Assembly: GCA_017433975.1 (NCBI GenBank)
Contig: JAFRGD010000016.1
Location: 1 to 64,000, forward strand
Source: Mogibacterium sp.
GTDB lineage: Bacteria > Bacillota > Clostridia > Peptostreptococcales > Anaerovoracaceae
Direction of reading: 5' to 3'
DNA length: 64,000 nucleotides
Shown here: positions 53,627 to 63,175 of the stretch, in pieces
Layout of the letters: each line of letters opens with the position of its first letter
Position numbering within the stretch: position 1 is the first letter of the stretch
The notes under the pieces: model-generated
Databases searched by the model: none
Told to the model about the DNA's origin: nothing
Seen by the model: the letters and a program-made list of their open reading frames with translations, nothing else
Program-made: the position numbers and the translations under genes

Positions 53627-53818
53627 ATGTCCAGGAAATGTGAGGTTTGCGGCAAGGGTCAGACTTCGGGTAATACAGTTTCTCACTCCAACAGACACAC
53701 GAGGAGAAAATGGAACGCTAACATCCAGACGGTAAGGATCAACGATAACGGCAGCGCCCGCAAGGCGAACGTCTGCACGAGCTGCCTTAGATCTGGCAAG
53801 GTAGACCGTGCCATCTAA
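53627..53818 (+). CDS. rpmB: 50S ribosomal protein L28
   Basis: The 63-residue protein has the L28 core (TVSHSNRHTRRKWNANIQ) and two cysteine pairs, CEVC and CTSC, typical of the zinc-binding form. AAAGGAGGTG precedes the ATG. In many Firmicutes it is followed by the Asp23-like, dihydroxyacetone-kinase-like and recG genes; here the kinase-like gene is missing. Confidence 0.97.
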   Translation: MSRKCEVCGKGQTSGNTVSHSNRHTRRKWNANIQTVRINDNGSARKANVCTSCLRSGKVDRAI

Positions 53819-53841
53819 TCGGATATACGCGAAGATTCAGT

Positions 53842-53879
53842 CTTAGACGGCTTTCCGTTTAAGGCTTTTTCTTTTTTTG
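53842..53879 (+). terminator. rpmB terminator
   Basis: The nine-pair stem CTTAGACGG (53842-53850) / CCGTTTAAG (53855-53863) with loop CTTT and one G-T pair is followed by GCTTTTTCTTTTTTT. The next promoter begins just after it. Confidence 0.87.
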
Positions 53880-53885
53880 TACTTT

Positions 53886-53894
53886 TGATATAAT
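53886..53894 (+). promoter_or_regulatory. Promoter of the Asp23-like and recG operon
   Basis: TGATATAAT with perfect TATAAT at 53889-53894 lies about 37 bases before the ATG. The -35 would fall in the T-run of the preceding terminator and is poor. Confidence 0.55.
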
Positions 53895-53930
53895 CTGTAT
53901 GATAGTAATTCAGATGAAGGAGAACTTCCG

Positions 53931-54335
53931 ATGGCTTTGATTACCAGCAGTGAATACGGACTCGTCGCAGTGAATAACAGTGTCCTGTGCAAACTGATCA
54001 TCGACGACATGCTCTCGATGGGGACGGAACTGGTGCCTTGCAACAAGAAAGGCAAGCCGCTCCGCAAGGGCTTTTTCACAGGGTACAACGAATTCTACAA
54101 TTCCGTCGAGCTGAATGACGACCAGGATGGGATCAAGGTCAAAGTCTATTTTGTACTTCAGGCGGACTGCAAGCCGGAAGAGACGGCGGATAAACTGTTC
54201 AACCTGATCGAAGCGGACTTCGAGACGCTCTGCCTCGATCCGCCGGTTCGTCAGATCGCAAATATCAAAGGCACGATCGTGGACCGGTCCGTCGATCTTT
54301 CAAACCAGGAAGTGGTGAGGACCCATGACGCCTAA
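53931..54335 (+). CDS. Asp23/Gls24-like protein
   Basis: The 134-residue protein is similar in shape and location to the YloU (Asp23) family between rpmB and recG: an N-terminal ITSSEYGLVAVNNSV segment, a beta-rich middle (VKVYFVL), and a C-terminal NIKGTIVDRS strand. The sequence match is modest, so the call rests partly on context. Asp23 proteins are membrane-associated stress proteins in some relatives. Its 3' end overlaps recG by 11 bases. Confidence 0.6.
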   Translation: MALITSSEYGLVAVNNSVLCKLIIDDMLSMGTELVPCNKKGKPLRKGFFTGYNEFYNSVELNDDQDGIKVKVYFVLQADCKPEETADKLFNLIEADFETLCLDPPVRQIANIKGTIVDRSVDLSNQEVVRTHDA

Positions 54336-56361
54336 GCTTCGTCCGGAACAAAGTGTTACCGCTGTCCGCGGCATCGGGACGCAGCGCGCTGAGCGGCTTG
54401 CCCAGCTTGACATTACTACGGTACAGGATCTGTTGAATCATGTCCCTGTCCGGTATAAGGACAAACGAGAGATCCGGACGTCGGGAGAGTTCGTCGAGGG
54501 TGCGGACACGCTGGCGCAGGGGGTTCTGACGTCCCTGCGGAGCCGGAGAACGGGCAGCGGCAGGTCGCTGATCGAAGTCCGGATGCGTGACCCGGACGGC
54601 TTTTTTTATATCTCGTTTTTCAACTCTCCGTACCTCGAGCGACAGCTCGTCAAGGGGGCGGAATACACCGTTTACGGCAAAGTCCAGTTCCGGAACGGGC
54701 TCAGGCTCTTTACGAACCCGGAAATCGTTCCGGCCGGCGGCGACCGCGACCTCCGGCGGATCGAGCCGGTGTACCGGTGCACTGCGGGCGTAACGACGCG
54801 GGAGTTCATTAAGTGGATTACTTACGCACTGGATAATACCGAAGTCACGGACTGGCTTTCGGATACGGTGCGGAGAGAACGCAAGCTATGCGAACTCGGT
54901 ACCGCGTACCGCAACATTCATTTTCCAAAGGACAGGCACTGGTATCAGGTTGCACGGTACCGGATGATCTATGACCAGCTGCTGACGTATCAGATCGCGC
55001 TCCGGCGAAGCCGGCTGCTCCGGGACGACGCGTCGACGGACGCTTCCATTCCGGACGCGGACATTACACCGTTCCTTCGGTCGCTTCCGTTCGAACTGAC
55101 GTCCGGGCAGGTGGACGCGGTCCGCGACATCGAAGCGGACCTCGTCTCGCGGCGGCCGATGAACCGGCTGGTCCAGGGAGACGTCGGCTCCGGCAAAACC
55201 GTCGTTGCCGAGGCTGCAATTTACAAGACGGTGCAGGCAGGCCGGCAGGCGGCATTCATGGCGCCGACCGAGATCCTCGCGCGGCAGCATTTTCAAAAGC
55301 TATCTGCGGACTTCGAGCCGCTCGGCATCCGCGTAGCTCTGCTGGTCAGCGGCATGCGCGCGCAGGAACGGCGGCAGATCCTCGAAGAGACTGCAAACGG
55401 GATCATTCAGGTTCTCATCGGGACGCATGCGCTGCTCCAGGAGGACGTCGTATTTCAGCGGCTCTCGCTCGTCATCACGGACGAGCAGCACCGCTTTGGC
55501 GTGAACCAGCGGCGGACGCTCGTCGGAAAAGGCGCGGCCAACGTGCTGGTCATGTCCGCGACACCGATCCCGCGGACGCTCGCGGCGACCGTCTACGGGG
55601 ACATGGATTTCAGTGTGATCCGGACGATGCCGGCGGGTAGAATCCCGATCATCACGCGTGTCGTTCCAAAGGAAGCGCGGAGCAAGGCGTATCAGGCCGT
55701 CCTGCATGAATTGAAGCAAGGCAATCAGGGCTATGTCGTCGCTCCGGCCATTGAGCAGGATGACGAATCCAGCCTGGCCTCCGCGGAGGAGCTCTATCAG
55801 GAGATGAAGCGCAAATTCCGCGGCTTCCGCGTCGAGATGATCCACGGGCGGCTCGACAAGGCGGAAAAGGAATCCGTCATGGCCGCGTTCGCGCGCGGTG
55901 AGATCCGGCTGCTCGTGTCAACCGTCGTCATCGAGGTCGGAATCGACGTACCAGGCGCCACGATCATGGTCATCGAGAACGCGGAACGGTTCGGACTGGC
56001 GCAGCTGCACCAGCTCCGCGGCCGCGTCGGACGGTCGGACAAACAGTCGTACTGCTACCTGATCAACCACAGCAATCAGGAAATCGCGGCGGAGCGCATG
56101 CGGATCATGAGCGAGTATACGGACGGCTTCGCGATCAGCGAAGCGGACTACGAGCTGCGCGGGGCGGGGGACCTCATGGGGACCATGCAGCATGGCTTCA
56201 ACGGCAGCCAGATCCTGAATTTATTCAAATATGAAGACATCCTGACGCTCGCCGGCGAGGACGCGGACCGCGTCATGGCCGACCCGCAACTCATCGATGC
56301 GGCGGCGACCGATGCGCGGATCCGGAACCTCGGCGCAGGCGACAACAGCGACATTTTATAA
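54325..56361 (+). CDS. recG: ATP-dependent DNA helicase RecG
   Basis: RecG reverses stalled forks. The 678-residue protein has an N-terminal wedge domain (VRGIGTQRAERL), Walker A GDVGSGKT near 289, the helicase box DEQHRFG near 382, and C-terminal motifs RGRVGRSDKQSYCYL and AEADYELRGAGDLMG-type (SEADYELRGAGDLMG). The ATG lies inside the Asp23-like gene, so translation is coupled. rsmD follows after 10 bases. Confidence 0.97.
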   Translation: MTPKLRPEQSVTAVRGIGTQRAERLAQLDITTVQDLLNHVPVRYKDKREIRTSGEFVEGADTLAQGVLTSLRSRRTGSGRSLIEVRMRDPDGFFYISFFNSPYLERQLVKGAEYTVYGKVQFRNGLRLFTNPEIVPAGGDRDLRRIEPVYRCTAGVTTREFIKWITYALDNTEVTDWLSDTVRRERKLCELGTAYRNIHFPKDRHWYQVARYRMIYDQLLTYQIALRRSRLLRDDASTDASIPDADITPFLRSLPFELTSGQVDAVRDIEADLVSRRPMNRLVQGDVGSGKTVVAEAAIYKTVQAGRQAAFMAPTEILARQHFQKLSADFEPLGIRVALLVSGMRAQERRQILEETANGIIQVLIGTHALLQEDVVFQRLSLVITDEQHRFGVNQRRTLVGKGAANVLVMSATPIPRTLAATVYGDMDFSVIRTMPAGRIPIITRVVPKEARSKAYQAVLHELKQGNQGYVVAPAIEQDDESSLASAEELYQEMKRKFRGFRVEMIHGRLDKAEKESVMAAFARGEIRLLVSTVVIEVGIDVPGATIMVIENAERFGLAQLHQLRGRVGRSDKQSYCYLINHSNQEIAAERMRIMSEYTDGFAISEADYELRGAGDLMGTMQHGFNGSQILNLFKYEDILTLAGEDADRVMADPQLIDAAATDARIRNLGAGDNSDIL

Positions 56362-56371
56362 AGGGGACCAC

Positions 56372-56935
56372 ATGAAAATCAACGCCGGTGAATTCAAATA
56401 CCGCAATATCGAAATCCCGGAGGGGATCCGCCCGACGACTGAAAAAGTCCGCGAGGCGGTGTTCAGCATGATTTCCGATCGTATTTACGGAGCGGTCGTA
56501 CTGGATCTCTTCGCCGGGTCCGGCGGAATGGGCCTCGAGGCGCTCTCCCGCGGTGCCGCAAAATGTTATTTTAACGAGTGGAACAACCGAAACGCCAGGA
56601 TCGTGCAGAAAAACATCGCAACCTGCCGCGCGGAGGACCGATCCGCCGTGATGAACAGAGACTTCCGGCGGGCGATCAGGGAACTGCCGGAGCAGGTCGA
56701 CATCGTCATCATCGATCCACCGTACCAGGCGGGGTATTACGATGATGTTTTCGACCTTCTTCAGGAGTATGACTCGGTCAGGGATGGCGGAATACTGGTT
56801 GTTGAACATATTTACGATAATAATTTATCCGATACCATCGGAAAGTACGAGAAAATCAAGCAAAAAAAGTACGGAACCATCGGCGTGGACATCTATCGAT
56901 GCGTTTCATCTATTGCAAAAAACACGCTGCTTTGA
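56372..56935 (+). CDS. rsmD: 16S rRNA (guanine966-N2)-methyltransferase RsmD
   Basis: The 187-residue protein has RPTTEKVREAVFSMI, the SAM loop LDLFAGSGGMGLEALSRGA and catalytic IIIDPPY, all standard for RsmD. AAAGGGG selects ATG 56372; an upstream in-frame start lies in recG and is rejected. Its TGA also supplies the TGN extension of the coaD promoter. Confidence 0.95.
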   Translation: MKINAGEFKYRNIEIPEGIRPTTEKVREAVFSMISDRIYGAVVLDLFAGSGGMGLEALSRGAAKCYFNEWNNRNARIVQKNIATCRAEDRSAVMNRDFRRAIRELPEQVDIVIIDPPYQAGYYDDVFDLLQEYDSVRDGGILVVEHIYDNNLSDTIGKYEKIKQKKYGTIGVDIYRCVSSIAKNTLL

Positions 56936-56941
56936 TACAAT
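56913..56941 (+). promoter_or_regulatory. coaD promoter
   Basis: The -35 TTGCAA (56913-56918), a 17-base spacer, and TGATACAAT with TACAAT at 56936-56941 give a good promoter. The -35 and the TG extension are inside the 3' end of rsmD. Confidence 0.75.
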
Positions 56942-56967
56942 TATTCTAATGTGAGGCAGGAGAAAAG

Positions 56968-57450
56968 ATGAAACATACCGCTTTATATGCAGGGTCGTTT
57001 GACCCGATCACCAACGGACATCTGAATATCATCGAGCGGGCATCGTCCATGTTCGATTTCATCACGGTCGGGATCATCCTGAACCGCTCCAAGACACCGC
57101 TGCTGACACTGGAGGAACGGCTCGACATCGTACGCAACGTCACCGCGCACATCCCGAATGTCCGCGTCGACCACTTCGAGGGACTGCTCGCGGATTACGT
57201 GAACCGGAACGGCTTTGACGCCGTCATCCGCGGACTTCGCGCGACGTCGGACTTCGAGTACGAGATCCAGATGGCCCAGATGAACGCCAGGCTGTACACC
57301 GGGAACACAGAGACCATCTTTCTGATGACGGACCCGCGGTATTCTTTCATCAGCTCGTCGCTGATCAAAGAAGTCGTATCCTTTGGCGGCGACGTAACCG
57401 GGCTTCTTCCGGAGTACGCCCTCCAGGTGATCCGCAGCAAGATGAAATAG
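56968..57450 (+). CDS. coaD: Phosphopantetheine adenylyltransferase
   Basis: CoaD makes dephospho-CoA. The 160-residue nucleotidyltransferase has YAGSFDPITNGHLNII, with the (T/H)xGH motif in NGHL, and the second motif ISSSLIKEV near the C-terminus. CAGGAGAA precedes the ATG. The rsmD-coaD order is widely conserved. Confidence 0.97.
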   Translation: MKHTALYAGSFDPITNGHLNIIERASSMFDFITVGIILNRSKTPLLTLEERLDIVRNVTAHIPNVRVDHFEGLLADYVNRNGFDAVIRGLRATSDFEYEIQMAQMNARLYTGNTETIFLMTDPRYSFISSSLIKEVVSFGGDVTGLLPEYALQVIRSKMK

Positions 57451-57492
57451 TTAACAAAGGTATCGTTTATAATATTTTCAGGAGGTTTTCAT

Positions 57493-58080
57493 ATGAGTGA
57501 CGCTTCGATCAGAGTATTGGCATTACTGGACGAGCTCGAGGAGCTGCTGGAGAACGCGAGCAAGGTTCCGTTCTCGGACAAGGCAATCGTCGCGAGCGAC
57601 GACATCATGAGCATCATCGACGACATCCGGACCAGCCTGCCAAAGGACATTCAGCAGGCCAAATGGGTCAAGGATGAGCAGGAACGCATCCTCAACGAGG
57701 CCAAGAGCGAGTACGACAAGGTCATCATCGCGGCAAAGAAACAGGCGGAGTATCTGGTTGAGAACGATGTGATCAAGAAAGAAGCCGAGAAGCGCGCCCA
57801 GGCGCTGCTTTCCGAGGCGGAGAATCACAGCCGGTACATGAAACTGCGCGCGTACGAGTACATCGACAAGATGCTCTACGACATGCAGACGGACATCTCC
57901 GGCATCGCAGCGGAATACATCCAGCCGATGAACGACTACTTCGGGAACATGCTCTCCGGCATCAATACCAAGGTCAACGGCAACCGCCAGGAGATGAAGG
58001 CCATGGCGGAAAAGATCCAGGCCGGCATCGAGGAGCAGGCGGCGGACGACGCGTTCAAGGACGCCGGCGAACAAGCCTAG
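57493..58080 (+). CDS. Coiled-coil protein of unknown function (coaD-tmcAL neighbourhood)
   Basis: The 195-residue protein is almost wholly helical and charged, with heptad-like stretches from about 55 to 130 (DEQERILNEAKSEYDKVIIA, then KKEAEKRAQALLSEAE). A similarly placed protein, often annotated as ATPase or V-type subunit H-like, occurs in many Clostridia. No enzymatic motif is seen. AGGAGGT precedes the ATG. Confidence 0.6.
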   Translation: MSDASIRVLALLDELEELLENASKVPFSDKAIVASDDIMSIIDDIRTSLPKDIQQAKWVKDEQERILNEAKSEYDKVIIAAKKQAEYLVENDVIKKEAEKRAQALLSEAENHSRYMKLRAYEYIDKMLYDMQTDISGIAAEYIQPMNDYFGNMLSGINTKVNGNRQEMKAMAEKIQAGIEEQAADDAFKDAGEQA

Positions 58081-58092
58081 CCTTTTCCCGTC

Positions 58093-59298
58093 ATGGAGAC
58101 TGTAGTCGGAATCGTTTGCGAATACAATCCTTTCCATAACGGACATCTCTATCATATCAATGAGACCCGGCGGCGGACCGCCGCTGACGCTGTCGTATGC
58201 GCGATGAGCGGGGACTTCGTCCAGCGCGGCGCGCCGGCCGTCATGGACAAGTGGGACCGCGCCGGGATCGCTCTACGACACGGTGCGGACGTGGTTTTCG
58301 AGATACCGGTTCGGTATGCGCTCGGAACTGCGTCCGTTTATGCTGCCGCCGGTGTTCGGATGCTTGAGTCGCTCGGTGCAGTGACACACCTGTCGTTCGG
58401 AAGCGAGTGCGGTAACGTAGGTACGCTGCAGCGTGTCGCGCAGCGCCTTGCGGACGGCGGCGCCCCGTTGGAGGAGAGGATCCGGGACCTCGGGAGGACG
58501 GGACTGAGCTATCCGGCCGCGCGTGAAGCGGCTTATTTTGAACGGTACTCGAACGCTCCGTCGGTACGGGAGGACCTCGCGGTGCTCCGCTCGCCGAACG
58601 ATTTGCTGGCGGTTTCTTATCTCAGCGCCTGCCGATCGCTTCAGCCGATCGCAATCCCGCGCATGGGAGCCGGCCATGACGAGATTACGAGCACCGAAGA
58701 ACCATATCTGAGCGCGAGCCAGCTTCGACAGGAATTGCAGGGAGGAAAGGACATCAGCGCGTCCGTTCCGTACGATCCGTCCGGCGTGCCTTTTTATAAT
58801 GCGGAAGATAAACTGTTCGATATCGTCCGGTACCGGCTGTTGACGATTGATCCGGATACGATTTCGTTCGCCCCGTCTGGCGGGGAAGGCCTCGGGAACC
58901 GTCTGGTTGAGGCTGCGCGGTACGCTTCGGACCTGGACGACCTCATTCTGCGCACCAAATCAAAGAGGTATACATATACCCACGTATCGCGGCTGATCAT
59001 GGAACTGCTGCTTGATATCAGAAATGACGAACCGTCCGCGACGGAGCCGGGATACCTCCGCGTCCTCGGGGCGACGGCAAAGGGCAGGAAACTCCTCGGC
59101 GCGGTGCGGAGGAAGGGCGAGAACCAGCTTCCAATCATTACAAATATCAATAAAGAACGAGGCGCTTTTACCGGCAACGCCCTTGCGGACCTCGATCTCG
59201 ACATCCGGGCCGCGGACCTCTATCATCTGCTCTGCGGTCAGGAAATTGCGCAAAAGTCAGATTATAAAATAACGCCAATAATGGTTGACAAGTCATAA
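58093..59298 (+). CDS. tmcAL: tRNA(Met) cytidine acetate ligase TmcAL (YlbM)
   Basis: TmcAL forms N4-acetylcytidine at the wobble base of elongator tRNA-Met using acetate and ATP. The 401-residue protein has the nucleotidyltransferase start GIVCEYNPFHNGHLYH (with HxGH-like NGH), MSGDFVQRG, and a middle NDLLAVSYL. The C-terminal region resembles family members. The ATG is 12 bases after the previous stop. The rpmF promoter lies within its last codons. Confidence 0.92.
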   Translation: METVVGIVCEYNPFHNGHLYHINETRRRTAADAVVCAMSGDFVQRGAPAVMDKWDRAGIALRHGADVVFEIPVRYALGTASVYAAAGVRMLESLGAVTHLSFGSECGNVGTLQRVAQRLADGGAPLEERIRDLGRTGLSYPAAREAAYFERYSNAPSVREDLAVLRSPNDLLAVSYLSACRSLQPIAIPRMGAGHDEITSTEEPYLSASQLRQELQGGKDISASVPYDPSGVPFYNAEDKLFDIVRYRLLTIDPDTISFAPSGGEGLGNRLVEAARYASDLDDLILRTKSKRYTYTHVSRLIMELLLDIRNDEPSATEPGYLRVLGATAKGRKLLGAVRRKGENQLPIITNINKERGAFTGNALADLDLDIRAADLYHLLCGQEIAQKSDYKITPIMVDKS

Positions 59299-59313
59299 AT
59301 GGATGAGTATAAT
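59285..59313 (+). promoter_or_regulatory. Consensus rpmF promoter
   Basis: A perfect -35 TTGACA (59285-59290), a 17-base spacer and a perfect -10 TATAAT (59308-59313), the best match in the window. It overlaps the end of tmcAL and precedes a ribosomal protein gene. Confidence 0.92.
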
Positions 59314-59369
59314 CATTGTTGCATTGTTGAAAAATAATAATAATTCACATAGAGAAGGAGGTGTCGACA

Positions 59370-59549
59370 ATGGCAGTACCTAAGAGGAAAACTTCAAAAG
59401 CAAAGACCAGCAGCAGGAAGTCTGCGAATATGAAGATGAGCGCTCCGGGACTTTCAATTTGTCCTCAGTGCCATGAGCCAAAGCTTCCACACAGAGTTTG
59501 TCCTAACTGCGGATATTACGACGGTAAGGACGTTGTAAACGCTGAATAA
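59370..59549 (+). CDS. rpmF: 50S ribosomal protein L32
   Basis: The 59-residue protein begins [12 protein letters not shown] and has a zinc ribbon CPQC and CPNC, as in cysteine-containing L32. GGAGGTG precedes the ATG at 59370. plsX, which commonly follows rpmF in Firmicutes, is not next to it. Confidence 0.97.
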   Translation: MAVPKRKTSKAKTSSRKSANMKMSAPGLSICPQCHEPKLPHRVCPNCGYYDGKDVVNAE

Positions 59550-59560
59550 CCGCTGCGAAC

Positions 59561-59592
59561 CGATCCAAGCCCGCTTGGATCGTTTTATTTTA
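59561..59592 (+). terminator. rpmF terminator
   Basis: The nine-pair stem CGATCCAAG (59561-59569) / CTTGGATCG (59574-59582) with loop CCCG is followed by TTTTATTTTA. It lies 12 bases after the rpmF stop. Confidence 0.88.
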
Positions 59593-59617
59593 CAAAACAT
59601 TCGAAATGCGGTATAAT
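59589..59617 (+). promoter_or_regulatory. uppP promoter
   Basis: The -35 TTTACA (59589-59594), a 17-base spacer and TATAAT (59612-59617) lie about 30 bases before the TTG start. It is close to the T-run of the rpmF terminator. Confidence 0.7.
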
Positions 59618-59647
59618 AATATGAATTTTTGCATGAGGTGTTAATCG

Positions 59648-60478
59648 TTGTCATATATTCAAGCAATCATCCTTGGCCTGGTGCAGGGCCTGACCGAATT
59701 TCTTCCGGTCAGCAGCTCCGGCCACCTGGCAATCGTTCAGTATTTCTTTGACATCGAAGGCGACTCGGTTGTGATTTTCACGGTCATGCTCCACGCCGGC
59801 ACTTTGGTGTCCGTCATTTTCATGTACTGGCGGGATCTCTGGGATCTGTTCGTGGAACTGCTGATGACGATCGGGGATCTGGTGACGGGCAGGGGCCTGC
59901 GCCTCGCGGATCGGCCGATCCGGCGCCTCGGCGTCATGCTGGTCATCGCGTCGATTCCGACCGGCATCATCGGGATCCTTTTCAATGATATCTTTGAATC
60001 CATGTATAGTACGCTGATTCCGATCGGGATCGGCTTGATCATAACCGGCTGCATGCTCTGGTTCTCCGAGCGGAAACGCATGGGGTACAAGGACGAGACG
60101 ACCATGAGCTATTCCAACGCTCTGGTCATCGGACTCCTGCAGGGGCTTGCAATCTGTCCGGGCATCTCCCGGTCCGGCTCCACTCTGGTCGGCGGTTTAT
60201 CGTGCAAACTGGACCGTGATTTTGCTGTCCGGTTCGCATTTCTGCTCTCGTTCCCGGCGATCCTCGGATCTCTGATCTTTGAGATGTCGGACGAGGCGAT
60301 GATGTCGATTCTCATGGGCAACCTCGGACCGGTGCTCGTCGGCGGCGTCGTCGCGGCGGTTTCGGGCGTCTTCGCAATCAAGACGATGATCCGCATCGTC
60401 CGCAAGAGCAGCCTCAGACTCTTTTCGATTTACGTATGGATCATTGGCATATTCGTGATCATCATCACTGTATTGTAG
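59648..60478 (+). CDS. uppP: Undecaprenyl-diphosphatase UppP (BacA)
   Basis: UppP dephosphorylates undecaprenyl diphosphate to recycle the lipid carrier of wall synthesis and gives bacitracin resistance when abundant. The 276-residue membrane protein has LGLVQGLTEFLPVSSSGHL and GLAICPGISRSGST, the two catalytic segments. It begins with TTG after GAGGTG. It stands upstream of ftsK. Confidence 0.96.
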   Translation: MSYIQAIILGLVQGLTEFLPVSSSGHLAIVQYFFDIEGDSVVIFTVMLHAGTLVSVIFMYWRDLWDLFVELLMTIGDLVTGRGLRLADRPIRRLGVMLVIASIPTGIIGILFNDIFESMYSTLIPIGIGLIITGCMLWFSERKRMGYKDETTMSYSNALVIGLLQGLAICPGISRSGSTLVGGLSCKLDRDFAVRFAFLLSFPAILGSLIFEMSDEAMMSILMGNLGPVLVGGVVAAVSGVFAIKTMIRIVRKSSLRLFSIYVWIIGIFVIIITVL

Positions 60479-60487
60479 GAGGTCACA

Positions 60488-63175
60488 TTGGCGGAAAATA
60501 AGAAAAACGCAAAAGGAGGCTCCCGGTCTTCTTCAAAGAATTCAAAAAAAGGTTCTGACGGTTCCTCCGGCGCGAACGAAAAACGCGTCAAGGACATGCA
60601 GGACAAGCGAAAAGCCGACAAGAAAGTCATCGACGAGATCTGGGCGATCACGTTTACGGCGCTCGGCGTGTTTTTGATGTTCTGTACGCTCGCAAACGCG
60701 ATGGGCGTCTTTGGGAACGCCGTGCATGACGTTCTCCTCGGCCTGTTCGGATGGATGGCGTATGTGCTTCCGTTCTATCTCATCGCCTGTGCGTTATGCC
60801 TGTTCTTCCAAAAGATGCAGCACATCAACGGCCGCACGGTGTTCTTTTCGTTGTTTATCTTCATCAACGCGTGCATGCTGAATGCGTACCGGTTCATAGA
60901 CTTTAACAATCTGGCCTACGGGATTCATGACCTTGCGAATTATTATAAGCTCGCAATCGAGGGCACGAATAAAGGCGGCGCGGTCGGCATGGAGCTCGGC
61001 AGCCTCGTCGTCAAGCTGATCGGCGGGCCGGGACTCATCATCCTCTGCATCGCACTGATCATCATCTCGCTGTTGCTCGTCATCAATACGCCGATTTCCA
61101 AGGCGATTCAGGTCGGCCTGGAGAAACGCGAGGCGAAGCGGCTCATGCGCGAGATGGAAGAGGAAGAGGAAGCGTTGTATACGGAGCCGGTCGGGACTGT
61201 TACGACCATCCCTGCGGAGCTGAAGAAGACGCCACCGGTCAGTGCGCCGCAGGCAGAAGAAGCGAAGCCGAAGGGCGGCCAGCTGACGCGGCTCATCCTG
61301 GGCGGCGAGAAGGAAAAGGCGCCGGAACAGCCAGTCGTTGCTCCGCTCCCGGTTGATCCAAAGCCGCGTGAGGTGCTGGAGGTCGACGAGGAGCGGCGGT
61401 CCCGCTTTGTCTCGTCACTGGACGAAAACCAGTTCAACGTCAAGGCGACGCCGACCAGCGGCTTCGGTCTGGACGGCGAGCCGTCTTCCAAACATAAAGG
61501 CTTCGGTCTGGACGATCATCAGCCGGTCAGCGACGTCGATACCAAATCCGTTGACCGCGTCAAGGAGCCTGCGCCAAAGCCTGCCGCACCGTCCGCAAAA
61601 TCCCAGGACAAAGCTGCCGCCACGCCGACCAAGGACGACGTGAAGGCCATCGCGGACGCGGTCGAGCAGAACAAAGTGAAAAAAGAACCGCAATACGTCC
61701 TGCCGCCGTACCGCCTTCTCAATCAGCCGCAGGGCAACAAGAACCGCATGTCCGACGCGCAGCTCTCCGCCAAGGCGGACCTGCTCGAGACGACGCTTGC
61801 GAACTTCAACGTCGACGCAAAGGTCGTGCAGGTCATCCAGGGATCCTCGGTCACGCGGTTTGAAGTCAAGCCGGCCCAGGGCGTCAAGGTCAGCAAGATC
61901 AAGAGCCTGTCGGACGACCTCGCGCTCAACATGCGGGCAAAGAGCATCCGCATCGAGGCGCCGATCCCTGGCAAAGCGGCCGTCGGCATCGAGATCGAGA
62001 ACGAAAAGTCAAACGCGGTTGTGATCCGCGAACTGATTGAATCGCCGGAATTCAAGGCGGCCAAATCCAAGATCAGCTTTGCCGTTGGCAAGGACATTTC
62101 GGGCAACAACATCATCGCAGACCTCCGCGGAATGCCGCACCTCCTGATCGCGGGCGCGACCGGTTCGGGCAAGAGCGTCTGCATCAATACGATCATCACG
62201 AGTATTCTGTACAAGGCGACGCCGGACGAGGTGCGCTTTGTCATGATCGACCCAAAGGTCGTAGAGCTCGGCACATACAACGATATTCCGCACATGCTGA
62301 TCCCGGTGGTGACCGATCCAAAGAAAGCCGCCGCGGCACTCAGTTGGTCCGTCAACGAGATGAACCAGCGGTACAACCGCTTTGCGGAGGAGGGCGTCAA
62401 AGACCTCACTTCTTATAACGAATACATGGTCGCAAACCAGGAGCCGGACAACGTCCTTCCGGAGATCGTCATCATCATCGACGAGCTCGCGGACCTCATG
62501 ATGGCAGCGTCCGCCCAGGTGCAGGACTCCATCTCGCGGCTCACGGCAAAGGCACGTGCCGCAGGCATGCACCTCATCGTCGCGACCCAGCGTCCGTCGG
62601 TCGACGTCGTTACCGGTGTCATCAAGGCCAACATCCCTTCGAGAATCGCCTTCAGCGTATCCTCGCAGTTCGACTCGCGGACCATTCTCGACATGGACGG
62701 CGCCGAGAAACTCCTCGGCAAGGGCGACATGCTCTTCTCGCCGATCGGGACCACCAAGCCGCTCCGCGTGCAGGGGCCATTCATCTCGGAGGAAGAGTCC
62801 AAGCGCGTCATCGAGTTCGTCCGCAAACAGGCGAAACATGATTATAACGAAGAGATGATCCAGACCATCGAAACCTCCGGTGACAGCGCGACGGGGAGCA
62901 AGGACAGCGACACCGACGAACTGACCGAAGAGGTTATCGCATATATCCTCAAGCAAAAGACCGCTTCGACGTCGATGGTGCAGCGGCGGTTCCGCATCGG
63001 GTACAACCGCGCTTCGCGTATCATCGAGGAGATCGAAGACCGCGGCCTGATCGGTCCGCAGGACGGCGCAAAGCCGCGCCAGGTCCTTTATACGGAGGAA
63101 GAATACTACCGGCGTAAGAATGAACTCATGAACGCCGAGAAGGCCGCCGGAAGGGAAGAGGACGAGGATGCCTAA
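60488..63175 (+). CDS. ftsK: DNA translocase FtsK/SpoIIIE
   Basis: This motor pumps DNA through the division septum. The 895-residue protein has a basic N-terminus, four membrane helices (about 50-200), and a flexible linker (about 215-420) with a repeated GFGLD motif. The motor has Walker A GATGSGKS near 557 and Walker B IIIDELADLMM near 660. A C-terminal gamma winged helix (VQRRFRIGYNRASRIIEEIE) binds guide sequences. TTG start after GGAGGT. Its stop overlaps rimO by eight bases. Confidence 0.95.
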   Translation: MAENKKNAKGGSRSSSKNSKKGSDGSSGANEKRVKDMQDKRKADKKVIDEIWAITFTALGVFLMFCTLANAMGVFGNAVHDVLLGLFGWMAYVLPFYLIACALCLFFQKMQHINGRTVFFSLFIFINACMLNAYRFIDFNNLAYGIHDLANYYKLAIEGTNKGGAVGMELGSLVVKLIGGPGLIILCIALIIISLLLVINTPISKAIQVGLEKREAKRLMREMEEEEEALYTEPVGTVTTIPAELKKTPPVSAPQAEEAKPKGGQLTRLILGGEKEKAPEQPVVAPLPVDPKPREVLEVDEERRSRFVSSLDENQFNVKATPTSGFGLDGEPSSKHKGFGLDDHQPVSDVDTKSVDRVKEPAPKPAAPSAKSQDKAAATPTKDDVKAIADAVEQNKVKKEPQYVLPPYRLLNQPQGNKNRMSDAQLSAKADLLETTLANFNVDAKVVQVIQGSSVTRFEVKPAQGVKVSKIKSLSDDLALNMRAKSIRIEAPIPGKAAVGIEIENEKSNAVVIRELIESPEFKAAKSKISFAVGKDISGNNIIADLRGMPHLLIAGATGSGKSVCINTIITSILYKATPDEVRFVMIDPKVVELGTYNDIPHMLIPVVTDPKKAAAALSWSVNEMNQRYNRFAEEGVKDLTSYNEYMVANQEPDNVLPEIVIIIDELADLMMAASAQVQDSISRLTAKARAAGMHLIVATQRPSVDVVTGVIKANIPSRIAFSVSSQFDSRTILDMDGAEKLLGKGDMLFSPIGTTKPLRVQGPFISEEESKRVIEFVRKQAKHDYNEEMIQTIETSGDSATGSKDSDTDELTEEVIAYILKQKTASTSMVQRRFRIGYNRASRIIEEIEDRGLIGPQDGAKPRQVLYTEEEYYRRKNELMNAEKAAGREEDEDA